Shown: in pieces, positions 42,468 through 51,906 of the stretch | Position numbering within the stretch: the stretch's first letter is position 1 | Layout: each line of letters opens with the position of its first letter | Origin: Variovorax sp. PAMC28562 | GTDB taxonomy: Bacteria > Pseudomonadota > Gammaproteobacteria > Burkholderiales > Burkholderiaceae_C | Assembly: GCF_014303735.1 (NCBI RefSeq) | Contig: NZ_CP060296.1 | Coordinates: 1,685,501-1,749,500 of the forward strand | Length of the DNA: 64,000 nucleotides | Direction: 5' to 3' | Notes under the pieces: model-generated | Told to the model about the DNA's origin: nothing | Seen by the model: the letters and a program-made list of their open reading frames with translations, nothing else | The model's database searches: none | Made by a program: the position numbers and the translations under genes

Positions 42468-43826
42468 TCAGCCGGCCACAGGCTCCCGCATCGTCACGAA
42501 TTCTTCGGCAACGGTCGGATGGATGCCGATGGTGCTGTCGAACAGCGCCTTGGTCGCGCCGGCGCGCATGGCCACGGCGAAGCCCTGCACCACCTCGCCG
42601 GCATCGGGGCCGACCAAATGCAGCCCGACCACGCGGTCGCTGGCCTTGTCGACCACCAGCTTCATGAAGGTGCGTTCGGTGCTCGCCGACAAGGTATGGC
42701 GCAGGGCGCGGAATTCGGTGCAGAACACGGTGACCTTGCCGAACTTCTCGCGCGCATCGGTCTCCGAATAACCGCAGGTGCCGATGTTCGGATGGGTGAA
42801 CACCGCCGTCGGGATGAACTCGTAGTCGAGCTTTCTCTGTCGATCGCCGAAAAGCGCATCGACCACGACCATGGCCTCGGCCAGCGCGACCGGCGTGAGC
42901 TGCACGCTGCTCGACACATCGCCCACGGCGTAGATCGACGGCACCGATGTCTTGTAGTGCGCGTCGACCGCGATGGCGCCGCGCTCGTCGACGGTTACAC
43001 CCGCCGCCTCCAGCCCGAGCGCCTGGGTGTTGGGTACACGACCGGTCGCGAAGAGCACCGTATCGACTTCGATGGAGTTCCCACGCGCGAGCATCACGTT
43101 CAGCCCGCCCGGGCCCCGCGAAATGGAGTCGATTTCGCTGCTGAGGCGGATGTCGACCCCGGCCTTGCCCATTTCACTTGCGAGAAATTGGCGCACGTCG
43201 TCATCGAAGCCGCTCAACAGGTGCGCCCGGCGATGGACTTGCGTGACCTTGGCGCCGAGACCGTTGAAGATCGACGCGAACTCGCATGCGATGTAGCCGC
43301 CGCCGACCACCAGCAGGCGCTTGGGAAACGGGTCGAGGTCGAACATGGCGTCGGACGTGACGATGTGCTCGCGGCCGGGCAGTTCGGGCACCCAGGGCGT
43401 GCCGCCGGTGGCGATCAGCAGGCGCTTCGCGGTGTAGCGCGTGCCGTCGACATCCACGGTGTGGGCGTCGACCAGTTGCGCCCAGCCGTTCAACAGCGTG
43501 ACGTTGGCAGTCTTCAGCAACGAGGCATAGACGCCGTTGAGCCGCGTGATCTCTTTTGCGCGCTGCGCCTTCAGGTGCGCCCAGTCGAAGCGCGGCGGCT
43601 CCGACAGCGTCCAGCCGAAGCCAGGCGCTTCCGCAAAGGCTTCCGCATAGCCGGCCGCGTAGCTGTAGAGCTTCTTGGGAATGCAACCGACGTTGACGCA
43701 GGTGCCGCCGAGTTCGGCCGCCTCGGCCAGCGCAACACGGGCACCGCGTTGCGCGGCCATGCGCGATGCGCGCACGCCGCCGCTGCCGCCGCCGATGACA
43801 AATAAATCGAAGTCGTATGTGGGCAT
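42468..43826 (-). CDS. gor: Glutathione-disulfide reductase
   Basis: A 452-residue FAD-dependent reductase. FAD motif VIGGGSGGVRASRMAA; redox-active disulfide GGTCVNVGCIPKK (Cys43, Cys48); NADPH motif VVGGGYIACEFASIFNGLG; FAD-closing YAVGDVSSSVQLTPVALAEA. The dimer-interface catalytic His is in GIHPTVAEEFVTMREP. The sequence follows Gor rather than mycothione or trypanothione reductases. It sits between the PHB-depolymerase-type gene and amn, all on the minus strand. Confidence 0.96.
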   Translation of the reverse strand: MPTYDFDLFVIGGGSGGVRASRMAAQRGARVALAEAAELGGTCVNVGCIPKKLYSYAAGYAEAFAEAPGFGWTLSEPPRFDWAHLKAQRAKEITRLNGVYASLLKTANVTLLNGWAQLVDAHTVDVDGTRYTAKRLLIATGGTPWVPELPGREHIVTSDAMFDLDPFPKRLLVVGGGYIACEFASIFNGLGAKVTQVHRRAHLLSGFDDDVRQFLASEMGKAGVDIRLSSEIDSISRGPGGLNVMLARGNSIEVDTVLFATGRVPNTQALGLEAAGVTVDERGAIAVDAHYKTSVPSIYAVGDVSSSVQLTPVALAEAMVVVDALFGDRQRKLDYEFIPTAVFTHPNIGTCGYSETDAREKFGKVTVFCTEFRALRHTLSASTERTFMKLVVDKASDRVVGLHLVGPDAGEVVQGFAVAMRAGATKALFDSTIGIHPTVAEEFVTMREPVAG

Positions 43827-43882
43827 GAAAGCCTCCTTGACGACGACTGTAGCCGGCTGTCGATATGCGCTGGTGGCAAGGC

Positions 43883-45073
43883 CTATTGAACGGCTACCGG
43901 CTCGCGCCGCAGTGGATGCGCAAGAAAAAAGCGCAGCATTTCTGCGCTGGCGTCCGCCCCGTTCGGCTGGGTGAAGCTGCCTTGCGAGCTCCCGCCCGAC
44001 CAGGCGTGGCCGCCGCCGTGCAGGCGCCAGTGTTCGACCGTATTGCGTCCCGGCGCGGCCGCGTAGACGGTGCGCGTAAAGCGTTGGCCTGCCGTCGAAC
44101 TGCCTTCGGCGATGCGCGGCGTCGACGGATCGGCGCCGACTGCGGCGTCGACCACGGCATCGCCGTTGCGCGGGTTGACAGTGGTGTCGGCATCGCCGTG
44201 GAACACGATGAGCGGCGGCATGGAGGCCGTCGTGTTGGAAGAGGTCGAGGAAGCGGCGGCGTGGGGCGTCGCGCCCGCGCCGCTGCGCATGACCGACAGC
44301 GCCGCCATCACATCGGTCGCCGCGCCGCTGGGCAGACCGGAGTGCACGCCGACGCCCGCGAAGACATCGGGATAGCAGCGCCCGAGGATGTCCGCCATGG
44401 CACCGCCGGCCGACAGCCCCGCGACGTAGACCCGCGCCGGATCGACGTGGTTCTCGGCCATGACCGCTTCGGTCAGCGCGACCAGCAACGCGGGCTCGCC
44501 GCGGCCGCGCTGCTGGTGCTGCGGCTTGAACCAGTTCCAGCATCGCTGCGCATTGGCATGCTGCGTCTGCGCCGGGTACAGGACGACGACACCGAGCTCG
44601 CGGGCCAACGTGTTCATCTGCGTGCCCGTGGCGAAGTCGGCCGGGTCTTGCGTGCAGCCGTGCAGCATCAGCAACAGCGGTCTCGGCGTGATGGCCGAGC
44701 CTGGGGTAGCGGCGGCGCTCGGTGGCACGTACAGCTTGTAGTCAAGGGTGCGGCCTTGGTGGGTAAAGCTGCCGTCGGTCCATTGCTCGGGGAGGGCTTC
44801 GGCCTCGGGGGCTGCAACAGCCGGCGTGTCCACCATTCGCGTACAGCCATCGAGCACGACGCTGGTGTTGTCAGGTGGCGTCGTGCGCGCAGCGGCATCG
44901 GGCTTTGCCCGATTCGAGGACTCGAACGCCGAAGTTGCTTGTGAAGCACCGGTTTGCGCCGCCTGCGTGGCCCCACGCAACGCCCGCTGGATCGCATCGG
45001 TCGCGGCCTGCAACTGCCCGCTGTGGGTCAGCTTCGTCGCTTCGGTCATCAATTTTTGGAAGAGGTTGTTCAT
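43883..45073 (-). CDS. PHB-depolymerase-family esterase
   Basis: A 396-residue esterase of the PhaZ/feruloyl-esterase type. Catalytic blocks are PLLLMLHGCTQDPADFATGT, nucleophile GLSAGG (219-224, Ser221), Asp in VFHGDADTTVNPRNG and His in LHGGGHAWSGGS. An N-terminal helical region of about 100 residues (MNNLFQKLMTEATKLTHSGQ, IQRALRGATQAAQTG) has no clear signal peptide and could bind granules. ATG 45073 is the start. It is preceded by the ribbon-helix-helix gene, 51 nt away, likely one operon. Confidence 0.88.
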   Translation of the reverse strand: MNNLFQKLMTEATKLTHSGQLQAATDAIQRALRGATQAAQTGASQATSAFESSNRAKPDAAARTTPPDNTSVVLDGCTRMVDTPAVAAPEAEALPEQWTDGSFTHQGRTLDYKLYVPPSAAATPGSAITPRPLLLMLHGCTQDPADFATGTQMNTLARELGVVVLYPAQTQHANAQRCWNWFKPQHQQRGRGEPALLVALTEAVMAENHVDPARVYVAGLSAGGAMADILGRCYPDVFAGVGVHSGLPSGAATDVMAALSVMRSGAGATPHAAASSTSSNTTASMPPLIVFHGDADTTVNPRNGDAVVDAAVGADPSTPRIAEGSSTAGQRFTRTVYAAAPGRNTVEHWRLHGGGHAWSGGSSQGSFTQPNGADASAEMLRFFLAHPLRREPVAVQ

Positions 45074-45124
45074 GACGTCTTTGGGTCGGGTCTTCGGCTG
45101 TTCGGCTGTTCGGATGTTCAAGGT

Positions 45125-45565
45125 CTAGCGGATGCGGCCGGCGAGCGCGGTCTTGACGGCAGCGCTGGCATGCAGCGCCCCCAGCACGGTGATGGAATCG
45201 ATGGTGGCCAGTGCGAGCTCCGGCGTCACGTCGAGGCCGATGGCCGCGAGCCCCAGTACGCGGATCTGCAAAGTCTGGCCGGCCGCGCGCACTGCCTCGA
45301 GCGCAGCCGCGTCGAACTGCTGCAGCCCGAGCACCAGCATCTTGCGGGCGACCACCTGCTTGAGCGCTTCACCGTGCGCGGTGAGCTGGTTGCGGATGGC
45401 GGTTCGGATGAAGTCGGTGCGGTTCGAATAGAAGCCTTCGCTCACCAGCAGATCGATGTGGCCGAGGTCGACGTAGCCGAGGTTGATGGTGATCTTCTCG
45501 GAGTCGAGCGGCTTGGCTTTGGCGGGCTGCAACGCGACGGCGGTGGCGGTGGCGGTCTGGTTCAT
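45125..45565 (-). CDS. CopG/ribbon-helix-helix regulator
   Basis: A 146-residue protein. The RHH DNA-binding domain is at about 20-60 (ITINLGYVDLGHIDLLVSEG and FYSNRTDFIRTAIRNQLTAH), where the beta strand ITINLGYV binds DNA in the major groove. The remaining about 85 residues are helical (LKQVVARKMLVLGLQQFDAA, LGLAAIGLDVTPELALATID) and may sense a ligand. It lies upstream of the PHB-depolymerase-type gene. A perfect 18-bp palindrome just upstream is its likely operator. Confidence 0.88.
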   Translation of the reverse strand: MNQTATATAVALQPAKAKPLDSEKITINLGYVDLGHIDLLVSEGFYSNRTDFIRTAIRNQLTAHGEALKQVVARKMLVLGLQQFDAAALEAVRAAGQTLQIRVLGLAAIGLDVTPELALATIDSITVLGALHASAAVKTALAGRIR

Positions 45566-45580
45566 GAAAAGCATCCTACC

Positions 45581-45598
45581 ACCATCCGTACGGATGGT
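45581..45598. promoter_or_regulatory. 18-bp perfect palindrome, candidate RHH operator
   Basis: ACCATCCGTACGGATGGT is its own reverse complement and starts 16 nt upstream of the CopG-like start codon. RHH dimers bind such palindromes; autoregulation of the regulator-depolymerase operon is expected. The divergent rhodanese gene starts 58 nt away. Confidence 0.75.
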
Positions 45599-45656
45599 AA
45601 GGGGCTGATTCGTAGGCGAATAACTTTAAGTAGGCGCGCGCTGGCAGAATTTCCGG

Positions 45657-46094
45657 ATGACCCAACCATCTGACAAATCCGCGCCTTCGGCCATCGATCC
45701 CGCCGAAGGCTACGCCGGCGACATCACGCCGCAAACGGCAGCGCAATGGGTCGCCACCGATGCGGCCGTGCTGATCGACGTGCGCAGCGACGCGGAGCGC
45801 GAATGGGTCGGCTACGTGCCCGGCGCGGTGCCGCTGGCATGGAAGCAGTGGCCGGGCATGGCGATGAATGAAGGCTTCGACAGCGCGATGCGTGCAGCGG
45901 TGCCGCAAGGCAAGAAGGCCGTGCTGCTGTGCCGCAGCGGCGTGCGCTCCATCCCGGCCGCCAAACGCGTGACGCAACTGGGCATCGAGGCCTACAACAT
46001 CCTGGAAGGCTTCGAAGGCAACCCCGATGCCGAAGGCCATCGCGGACGCACTGGGGGCTGGCGGTTTCATGGCTTGCCGTGGAAGCAGAACTGA
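45657..46094 (+). CDS. Rhodanese-like sulfurtransferase
   Basis: A 145-residue single rhodanese domain. Conserved [20 protein letters not shown] and the active-site loop [13 protein letters not shown] (catalytic Cys in CRSGVRS, six-residue loop). It ends [26 protein letters not shown], typical of this family in beta-proteobacteria. It transfers sulfane sulfur to acceptors such as cyanide or proteins. It is followed after 25 nt by coaX. Confidence 0.92.
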   Translation: MTQPSDKSAPSAIDPAEGYAGDITPQTAAQWVATDAAVLIDVRSDAEREWVGYVPGAVPLAWKQWPGMAMNEGFDSAMRAAVPQGKKAVLLCRSGVRSIPAAKRVTQLGIEAYNILEGFEGNPDAEGHRGRTGGWRFHGLPWKQN

Positions 46095-46119
46095 GGCGCC
46101 GAGGCTGATAATCCCGCGC

Positions 46120-46905
46120 ATGGCGTTTCTCGCGATCGATATCGGCAATACTCGGCTCAAGTGGGCCCTCTACGACATGGCACGTCCCGGTGCCGTCGCG
46201 CTGGCTTCGGGGGCCGAGTTTCTCGATCACATCGAGAAGCTGGCCGACGGCCCGTGGGCCGATCTGCCGATCGCGCCCGTCTCGATGCTCGGCTGCGTGG
46301 TAGCCGGCGATGCCGTGCGGCGTCGCGCCGAAGAACAGGTCCACGAGCGCTTCGATTGCTCGCCGCGCTGGGTGGTGTCAAGCGCGGCGGAGGCGGGCAT
46401 CGTCAACGGCTACGACCATCCGACGCGGCTCGGCGCGGACCGCTGGGTGGCGATGATCGGCGCGCGCCATCGCATGCTGGCGCAACAGCGCGAGCTCGAC
46501 AAAGGCTCGCGCCCGATGGTGGTCGTGATGATCGGCACCGCGGTCACGGTCGAGGCGATCGACGCTGAAGGCAAGTTCCTCGGCGGCCTCATCTTGCCGG
46601 GCCACGGAATCATGCTGCGCGCGCTGGAGTCGGGCACCGCCGGGCTGCATGTGCCGACCGGCGAGGTGCGGGAGTTTCCGACCAACACCAGCGATGCGCT
46701 GACCAGTGGTGGCACCTACGCCATCGCAGGTGCGGTCGAGCGCATGGTGCAGCACGTGCGAACGCACTGCGGGGCCGAGCCGGCCTGCTACATCACCGGC
46801 GGTGCGGGCTGGAAGATGGCGCCTTCCATGAACGTGAACTTCGAGCTGGTCGAGAGCCTGATCATGGACGGGCTGCTGGTCATCGCCGAAGCGCGCGCCG
46901 CCTGA
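46120..46905 (+). CDS. coaX: Type III pantothenate kinase
   Basis: A 261-residue kinase. The N-terminal phosphate loop [20 protein letters not shown] is CoaX-specific; further blocks are [34 protein letters not shown] and YITGGAG. It phosphorylates pantothenate as the first step to coenzyme A. ATG 46120 is preceded by the rhodanese gene; birA, the usual neighbour, is not present. Confidence 0.95.
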   Translation: MAFLAIDIGNTRLKWALYDMARPGAVALASGAEFLDHIEKLADGPWADLPIAPVSMLGCVVAGDAVRRRAEEQVHERFDCSPRWVVSSAAEAGIVNGYDHPTRLGADRWVAMIGARHRMLAQQRELDKGSRPMVVVMIGTAVTVEAIDAEGKFLGGLILPGHGIMLRALESGTAGLHVPTGEVREFPTNTSDALTSGGTYAIAGAVERMVQHVRTHCGAEPACYITGGAGWKMAPSMNVNFELVESLIMDGLLVIAEARAA

Positions 46906-46914
46906 GCGCGGCCT

Positions 46915-46932
46915 GCCGCGGAATGCCGCGGC
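46915..46932. terminator. Hairpin between coaX and convergent DUF2817 gene
   Basis: GCCGCGG-AATG-CCGCGGC is a perfect 7-bp stem in the 37-nt convergent gap. No T run follows, so it may block ribosomes or stabilise ends rather than terminate alone. Confidence 0.4.
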
Positions 46933-46942
46933 CTCAGTCGAC

Positions 46943-48052
46943 TCAGCGAGCGGAATCGGCGGCCGTGAGGCCATCCACCGCCTGGAACATCGCCTGTCGC
47001 GCCTGACTGATGATCTGGCCCTTCCACGCATCCATGTCGGTATAGAACGCTTCGAGCATGCGCGCGCGGATCGATGACGCCAGCTCAGCCGGCGCCTCGG
47101 GATGCTGGTACAGCCAGTGGTCGGCCCGCAGCGCGCCGGTCACCTCCATGATGGGCTGCGTGCCGTATTCGAGGGCGATGCCGGTGTAGTCGGCCGCGGG
47201 GCATTCGTCGTATATCGCGCCGCACATCAGGCCGGTCAAAAAGGCCGAGGTCGACGAGCCGTCGTAGATCGAGGTCACCGGCATCGCCGGCGTGCCCCAC
47301 CAGGCGTTGGCGCGCGCGTACGCGGCCTTGTCGTCGCGGGCCGCGAAGATGCGTTCGCCGAGGCCGTTGGGTCCGAGGCCGGTGTGCAGGTCGATCCATG
47401 CCAGTCCACGCGCCGATTGCGCATGCGTGCGCAGCACCGTGCGGAAGGTCTGGTTGCTCCAGGTCGGCGCCTTGCCGCCGAAGAACAAGCCGTCTTCGAA
47501 CTGGTACTGCCCTCCGGTAACGGCAGCCTGGTAGGCCGCCACGCCGTGCGTCGCGATCCACGCGTTGATGGCTTCCTGGTTGTCCGGTGTCGGTGGCCAG
47601 GCGGCTGGCAGCAGCAGCGCGTGCAGTTCGGCGTAGGCCGCATTCACCGGCAACGGCTTCGTGTAGTCGGAGAAGTTGCGGTTCAAGTCGACGTTCTCGT
47701 TGGTGACGCGCCGTCCGTGCGAAAAGCCGTGCGGGTTCAGCGCATGAACATAAAGCACGGCAACGCCGGCTGCGCGCGCCTTGTCGCGCCACTCGTCGTC
47801 GTACAGCGAGAACACCTGTACGCCGCTGCCGCAATGGCCTTCGACGCCGTGGCATGCGCTGGTGACCATGAGCAGCTGCTTTGCATCGGCTGCCCCGTCG
47901 AGCGCGACGTCCATCGCGATCTCTTCGCCTTCACCGCCCTTGAGCGGATGCACATGCGAATCGACCGTCAGGCCAGCCGCGGCGCACGCCTTCAGGAACT
48001 TGGCACGCGCGATCGAATAGGTCGGGGAAAAGGCTTCGACAACCCCGATCAC
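46943..48052 (-). CDS. DUF2817 (M14-like) putative carboxypeptidase
   Basis: A 369-residue protein with metal-site-like blocks LMVTSACHGVEGHCGSG and DVNLDRNFSDY-type NVDLNRNFSDYTKPLP, as in zinc M14-related peptidases, plus WIDLHTGLGPNGLGERI. The GTG start at 48052 overlaps the stop of the M20 amidohydrolase (GTGA). This was chosen over an upstream Arg-rich extension. It probably cooperates with that hydrolase in peptide turnover (inference). No signal peptide is visible. Confidence 0.85.
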   Translation of the reverse strand: MIGVVEAFSPTYSIARAKFLKACAAAGLTVDSHVHPLKGGEGEEIAMDVALDGAADAKQLLMVTSACHGVEGHCGSGVQVFSLYDDEWRDKARAAGVAVLYVHALNPHGFSHGRRVTNENVDLNRNFSDYTKPLPVNAAYAELHALLLPAAWPPTPDNQEAINAWIATHGVAAYQAAVTGGQYQFEDGLFFGGKAPTWSNQTFRTVLRTHAQSARGLAWIDLHTGLGPNGLGERIFAARDDKAAYARANAWWGTPAMPVTSIYDGSSTSAFLTGLMCGAIYDECPAADYTGIALEYGTQPIMEVTGALRADHWLYQHPEAPAELASSIRARMLEAFYTDMDAWKGQIISQARQAMFQAVDGLTAADSAR

Positions 48053-49248
48053 GCGATGCTCCGCGCTTTGAGGAATTGCTCCGCCAGCTCGACCCAGCAG
48101 GTTGCGCCGAGGGGAATCAAATCGTCGTTGAAGTCGTAGCTGGCGTTGTGCAGCGTGCACGGCCCACCGCCGTGGTGCATGTCGCGGTGCGCGCCGTCGC
48201 CGTTACCGATGAAGGCATAGGCGCCGGGCTTGGCCAGCAGCATGAAGGAGAAGTCTTCGGCTGTCATCGCCGCTTCCTGCACCAGCACGTTGTCTTCGCC
48301 GACGATGCTCGCCATCACGCCGCGCGCGAAGTTGGCTTCATCCGTCGAATTGATGGTCGGTGGGTAGTTGCGGTGAAAGTAGAAGTCGACTTCGCAGTCG
48401 TGCGCGGCGCCGATGTGCTCCGCGATCTTCTTCATGCGCGACTCGATCAAATCGAGCACTTCATGGGTAAAGGTGCGCACTGTGCCTTGAAGCTGGCAGG
48501 TGTCTGGGATCACGTTGCTGGCTTCGCCGCCATGAATCATCGTGACCGAAATCAGGCCGGTGTCTGTCGGCTTCTTGTTGCGCGTGAGGATGGTCTGAAA
48601 CGCGAGCACCATCTCGCAAGCCACCGGCAGCGGGTCGACGCCGGTGTGCGGCAGCGCCGCATGGCCGCCCTTGCCGTGGATCGTGATCTTGAATTCGTTG
48701 CTCGACGCCATCGCAGGTCCGGGGCTCACCGCGAACTGGCCGACCTTCATGCCCGGCCAGTTGTGCATGCCGTACACCGCGTCCATCGGAAACTTCTCGA
48801 ACAGGCCTTCCTTGACCATCTCGCGGGCGCCGCCGCCGCCTTCTTCTGCCGGTTGGAAGATCAAGTAGACGGTGCCGTCGAAATTGCGGTTCTTGGCCAG
48901 GTGCTGGGCCGCAGCAAGGAGCATCGCCGTGTGGCCGTCGTGGCCGCAGGCATGCATCTTTCCCTGGTTTTGGCTGGCGTGGGCGAAGGTGTTGAGCTCG
49001 GTGACCGGCAGGGCGTCCATGTCGGCGCGCAGGCCGATCGCGCGGTCGCTGGTGCCGTTCTTGACGATGCCGATCACGCCGGTGGTCGCAAGCCCTCGAT
49101 GGATCGGGATGCCCCATTCGGTGAGCTTGGCTGCCACCACATCGGCGGTGCGCACTTCCTTGAAGCAGAGTTCAGGGTGCGCGTGAATGTCGCGCCGGAT
49201 CGAGGCGATGCCGGCGGCCTGGGTAACGAGGGAGTCGATGAGTTTCAT
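48049..49248 (-). CDS. M20-family amidohydrolase (hippurate hydrolase-like)
   Basis: A 399-residue di-zinc amidohydrolase. Metal-binding and catalytic blocks are LRADMDALPV, KMHACGHDGHTAMLLAAAQH, FQPAEEGGGGAREMVKEGLF and VYGMHNWPGMKVG. The dimerisation domain and ITIHGKGGHAALPHTGVDPL follow. It cleaves N-acyl amino acids or small amides; the exact substrate is unknown. The end overlaps the DUF2817 gene by GTGA. Confidence 0.93.
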   Translation of the reverse strand: MKLIDSLVTQAAGIASIRRDIHAHPELCFKEVRTADVVAAKLTEWGIPIHRGLATTGVIGIVKNGTSDRAIGLRADMDALPVTELNTFAHASQNQGKMHACGHDGHTAMLLAAAQHLAKNRNFDGTVYLIFQPAEEGGGGAREMVKEGLFEKFPMDAVYGMHNWPGMKVGQFAVSPGPAMASSNEFKITIHGKGGHAALPHTGVDPLPVACEMVLAFQTILTRNKKPTDTGLISVTMIHGGEASNVIPDTCQLQGTVRTFTHEVLDLIESRMKKIAEHIGAAHDCEVDFYFHRNYPPTINSTDEANFARGVMASIVGEDNVLVQEAAMTAEDFSFMLLAKPGAYAFIGNGDGAHRDMHHGGGPCTLHNASYDFNDDLIPLGATCWVELAEQFLKARSIA

Positions 49249-49339
49249 TGGGGGTGGACTGGCGTGGCGATCAAAACGCCAGTCTAGCCAGTACCGTGCC
49301 GGGTGGCACGGCGCGGCTTCCTTGCCCCCGGAATGCTGC

Positions 49340-50539
49340 TCAGCGCCCGATTTCTCTCATGTACGTTGTGCGGGCAGCGATCGCGGTGTCGGTGAAGTCG
49401 GTGAACACGCCATCCACGCCCAAGCGGTAGTACGCCAGGTATTCGTTCTTCGGGTCGCCCGCGTAGTCGATCGGCAAACGACGGTTTTCGTTGCGGAAAG
49501 TGAAGGGGTGCACGAAGAGGCCGGCCTTGTGCGCGTCGGCAACGAGCGTCGTCGGCGTGATCGAGGTGGCATCGGCATCGTTGATCTTGCCGTCCTTGTT
49601 GACGTCGACCGGCTTGCCGTCGGCGCCGATCGTGCCCTTGACGCTGATGATGTAGCGCTTCCACGGGCCGATGCCGTCTGCGTAGGTCTTGATTTCAGCC
49701 AGGCCGGCCGGCGTCACCATCGCGCTGAAGGTGCGCGCGTCGCCCGCCTTGGCCCATTCGTAAGGCCGGTCGACCGGAATCGCATAGGTCATGGCGCCGG
49801 TCTTCATGTCGATGCCGTCGCCGTCGATGAGCTGGATCAGCTTGGTGTTCAGGCCCTTGCTCTTCATGTATTTCAGGCTGCCGGGCTCGAACGACTGGAC
49901 GTAGATGGGCGCGGTTTTGCTGTTCAGGCCCGCGGCGTTGATCATCGCGATGAGCTTGTCTTCTAGCGGCAACCCCATGTCGCGGAACCAGGTCGGGTTC
50001 TTCGTTTCCGGGTAGATCGCGATGGCGCGGCCGGTTTCGCGCGTCTTCAGCTTCTGGAAGTCGAGGATCTCCTGGAAGGTCGCGACCTTGAACTTGCCGT
50101 TGAACTGTTGGGGCCGCTCTGCGTCGGTCGAAATACCGCCCAGCGTCTTGACTTCTGCCAGGGTGAAGTCTTGAATGAACCAGCCGGTCTGCGTTTCGCC
50201 GTCGACTTTCATCGTCTTCTTGCGCGCGGCAAATTCGGGATGGCTCGCGACGTCGGTGCTGATTGCCAGGTTGGGGTCGTGCCGCGCGACCAGCACGCCG
50301 TCCTTGGTGATGAGAAGGTCCATTTCGATGACGTCGGCACCCAGCTCGACGGCGCGCGCATAGGCTTCCATCGTCTCTTCCGGGAGATACCCTGAAGCAC
50401 CACGGTGCGCGACGACCAGCGGCTGCTTGCCGTCGAGGGTGATCAGGCCCTTGGCCGAATCGGCACCGGGCATGGCGCATGCAGCGAGTGCGAGCGTGGC
50501 GGCGGCAGTGAGTGCCGTTGCAAATGGTTTCATCATCAA
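49340..50539 (-). CDS. glpQ: Glycerophosphodiester phosphodiesterase lipoprotein
   Basis: A 399-residue GDPD. Lipobox LALAAC (Cys21) gives a membrane-anchored periplasmic protein. Catalytic block VVAHRGASGYLPEETMEAYA (His45) is followed by the GDPD TIM-barrel pattern, with LVARHDPNLAI as the second His region. It releases glycerol 3-phosphate from phospholipid head groups. An EF-hand-like loop DVNKDGKINDAD lies at about 310-322, a calcium site not normally in GlpQ. The region fits the GlpQ type by length (about 360-400). Confidence 0.92.
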   Translation of the reverse strand: MMMKPFATALTAAATLALAACAMPGADSAKGLITLDGKQPLVVAHRGASGYLPEETMEAYARAVELGADVIEMDLLITKDGVLVARHDPNLAISTDVASHPEFAARKKTMKVDGETQTGWFIQDFTLAEVKTLGGISTDAERPQQFNGKFKVATFQEILDFQKLKTRETGRAIAIYPETKNPTWFRDMGLPLEDKLIAMINAAGLNSKTAPIYVQSFEPGSLKYMKSKGLNTKLIQLIDGDGIDMKTGAMTYAIPVDRPYEWAKAGDARTFSAMVTPAGLAEIKTYADGIGPWKRYIISVKGTIGADGKPVDVNKDGKINDADATSITPTTLVADAHKAGLFVHPFTFRNENRRLPIDYAGDPKNEYLAYYRLGVDGVFTDFTDTAIAARTTYMREIGR

Positions 50540-50633
50540 ACTGGCTCCGTGCGAGTAAAACTGCAGCCTACACCGGCACTATGACGCTTCAGTCGAATGC
50601 GCGGCGCATCCGACTTCCCGGACAATCAAATTC

Positions 50634-51848
50634 ATGTCGCAAACCCTTTCTGCCCGCAGCCTCGAATTTGCCCAGACCCTCGTGCGCATGAACACGGTGA
50701 GCGCGAACAGCAATCTCGAGTTGATCGACTTTGCCCGCGACCACCTTGCCGGCCTGGGCGTGCGCAGCCGCCTCACCTACAGCGCCGACAAGAAAAAGGC
50801 CAACCTCTTCGCCACGCTGGGCGCCGGCAAGCCCAACGGCATCATCGTTTCAGGCCACACCGACACCGTGCCGTGGGACGGCCAGGACTGGACGGTCGAT
50901 CCGCTCTCCGCCATGGTGCAGGACTGGCCGCAAGAAGGCCTGCGCGCCGATGGCGAGGTCGAGCGCGCCGAGCCGCGCCTCTACGGCCGCGGTTCCGCCG
51001 ATATGAAGAGCTTCATTGCGATCGCGCTGGCCAATGCCGAGCACTTCATCGAGAGCGACTCGCCCTACGCGGTGCATTTCGCTTTCAGCTACGACGAAGA
51101 AGTCGGCTGCTTCGGCGTCAGGGAGCTCATCGCCGACATGAAGGAGCAGCTGGTGAAGCCGGTGGCCTGCATCATCGGCGAGCCCACCAACATGGTGCCG
51201 GCCATCGCCCACAAGGGCGTGTACCGCTACAAGTGTTGCGTGCGCGGCAAGGAGGCCCATTCGTCGCTCACGCCGCAGTCGGTCAACGCCATCGAGATGG
51301 CGGCGCGCGTGGTCAACAAGGTGCGCGACATGGCCGATGGCTTTGAGAACAGCGAGCGCCGCTACGAAGGCTTCGATGTGCCGTTCAGCACCGCCAGCGT
51401 CGGCCAGTTTCATGGCGGCATCGCCGACAACGTGGTGCCGCGCGACGCTGAGTTCCGCTACGAATTCAGGAACCTGCCCACTGCCGATGCGGCGGCCATG
51501 CAGAGAGAGGTCGTCGCCTACGCCGCGCGCGCCGAAGAAGCCATGAAGCGGGTTGCGCCCGACGCCGGCTTCACCTTCGAGACGATCTGCGAGGTGCCGA
51601 GCTTTTTGAGCACCGCCAACGAGCCGATCACCAAGCTGGCCCAGCGCCTGTCGAAAGAGCAGCGCACCACGCTGGTGGCTTTTGGCACCGAAGCGGGCAT
51701 CTTCAAGAGCGCCGGCATTCCGACGGTGGTGTGCGGCCCAGGCAGCATCATGCAGGCGCACCAGCCGGACGAGTTCGTCACCTTGGCGCAACTCGCGCGC
51801 TGCGAGCAGTTCCTGCAGGGGCTGTCGATCACGCGCGATATCCGTTGA
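50634..51848 (+). CDS. argE: Acetylornithine deacetylase
   Basis: A 404-residue M20 enzyme. Metal motifs are IIVSGHTDTVPW and GRGSADMKSFIAIALANAEH; FSYDEEVGCFGVRELI contains the catalytic Glu. ArgE-like CIIGEPTNMVPAIAHKGVYR, followed by KEAHSS. It releases ornithine from N-acetylornithine in arginine synthesis. It is followed by a DUF445 gene. Confidence 0.93.
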   Translation: MSQTLSARSLEFAQTLVRMNTVSANSNLELIDFARDHLAGLGVRSRLTYSADKKKANLFATLGAGKPNGIIVSGHTDTVPWDGQDWTVDPLSAMVQDWPQEGLRADGEVERAEPRLYGRGSADMKSFIAIALANAEHFIESDSPYAVHFAFSYDEEVGCFGVRELIADMKEQLVKPVACIIGEPTNMVPAIAHKGVYRYKCCVRGKEAHSSLTPQSVNAIEMAARVVNKVRDMADGFENSERRYEGFDVPFSTASVGQFHGGIADNVVPRDAEFRYEFRNLPTADAAAMQREVVAYAARAEEAMKRVAPDAGFTFETICEVPSFLSTANEPITKLAQRLSKEQRTTLVAFGTEAGIFKSAGIPTVVCGPGSIMQAHQPDEFVTLAQLARCEQFLQGLSITRDIR

Positions 51849-51906
51849 ACTTGCTGGCGTTGAAACTGCCGGCGTTTTTGCCTCTGCATTTGCCGCAGTC
51901 GCCGTC

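Noticed and set aside
43827..44543. N-terminal extension of glutathione reductase
   Set aside because: The additional residues are antisense to the depolymerase-type gene and unlike Gor; the ATG at 43826 gives the family N-terminus.
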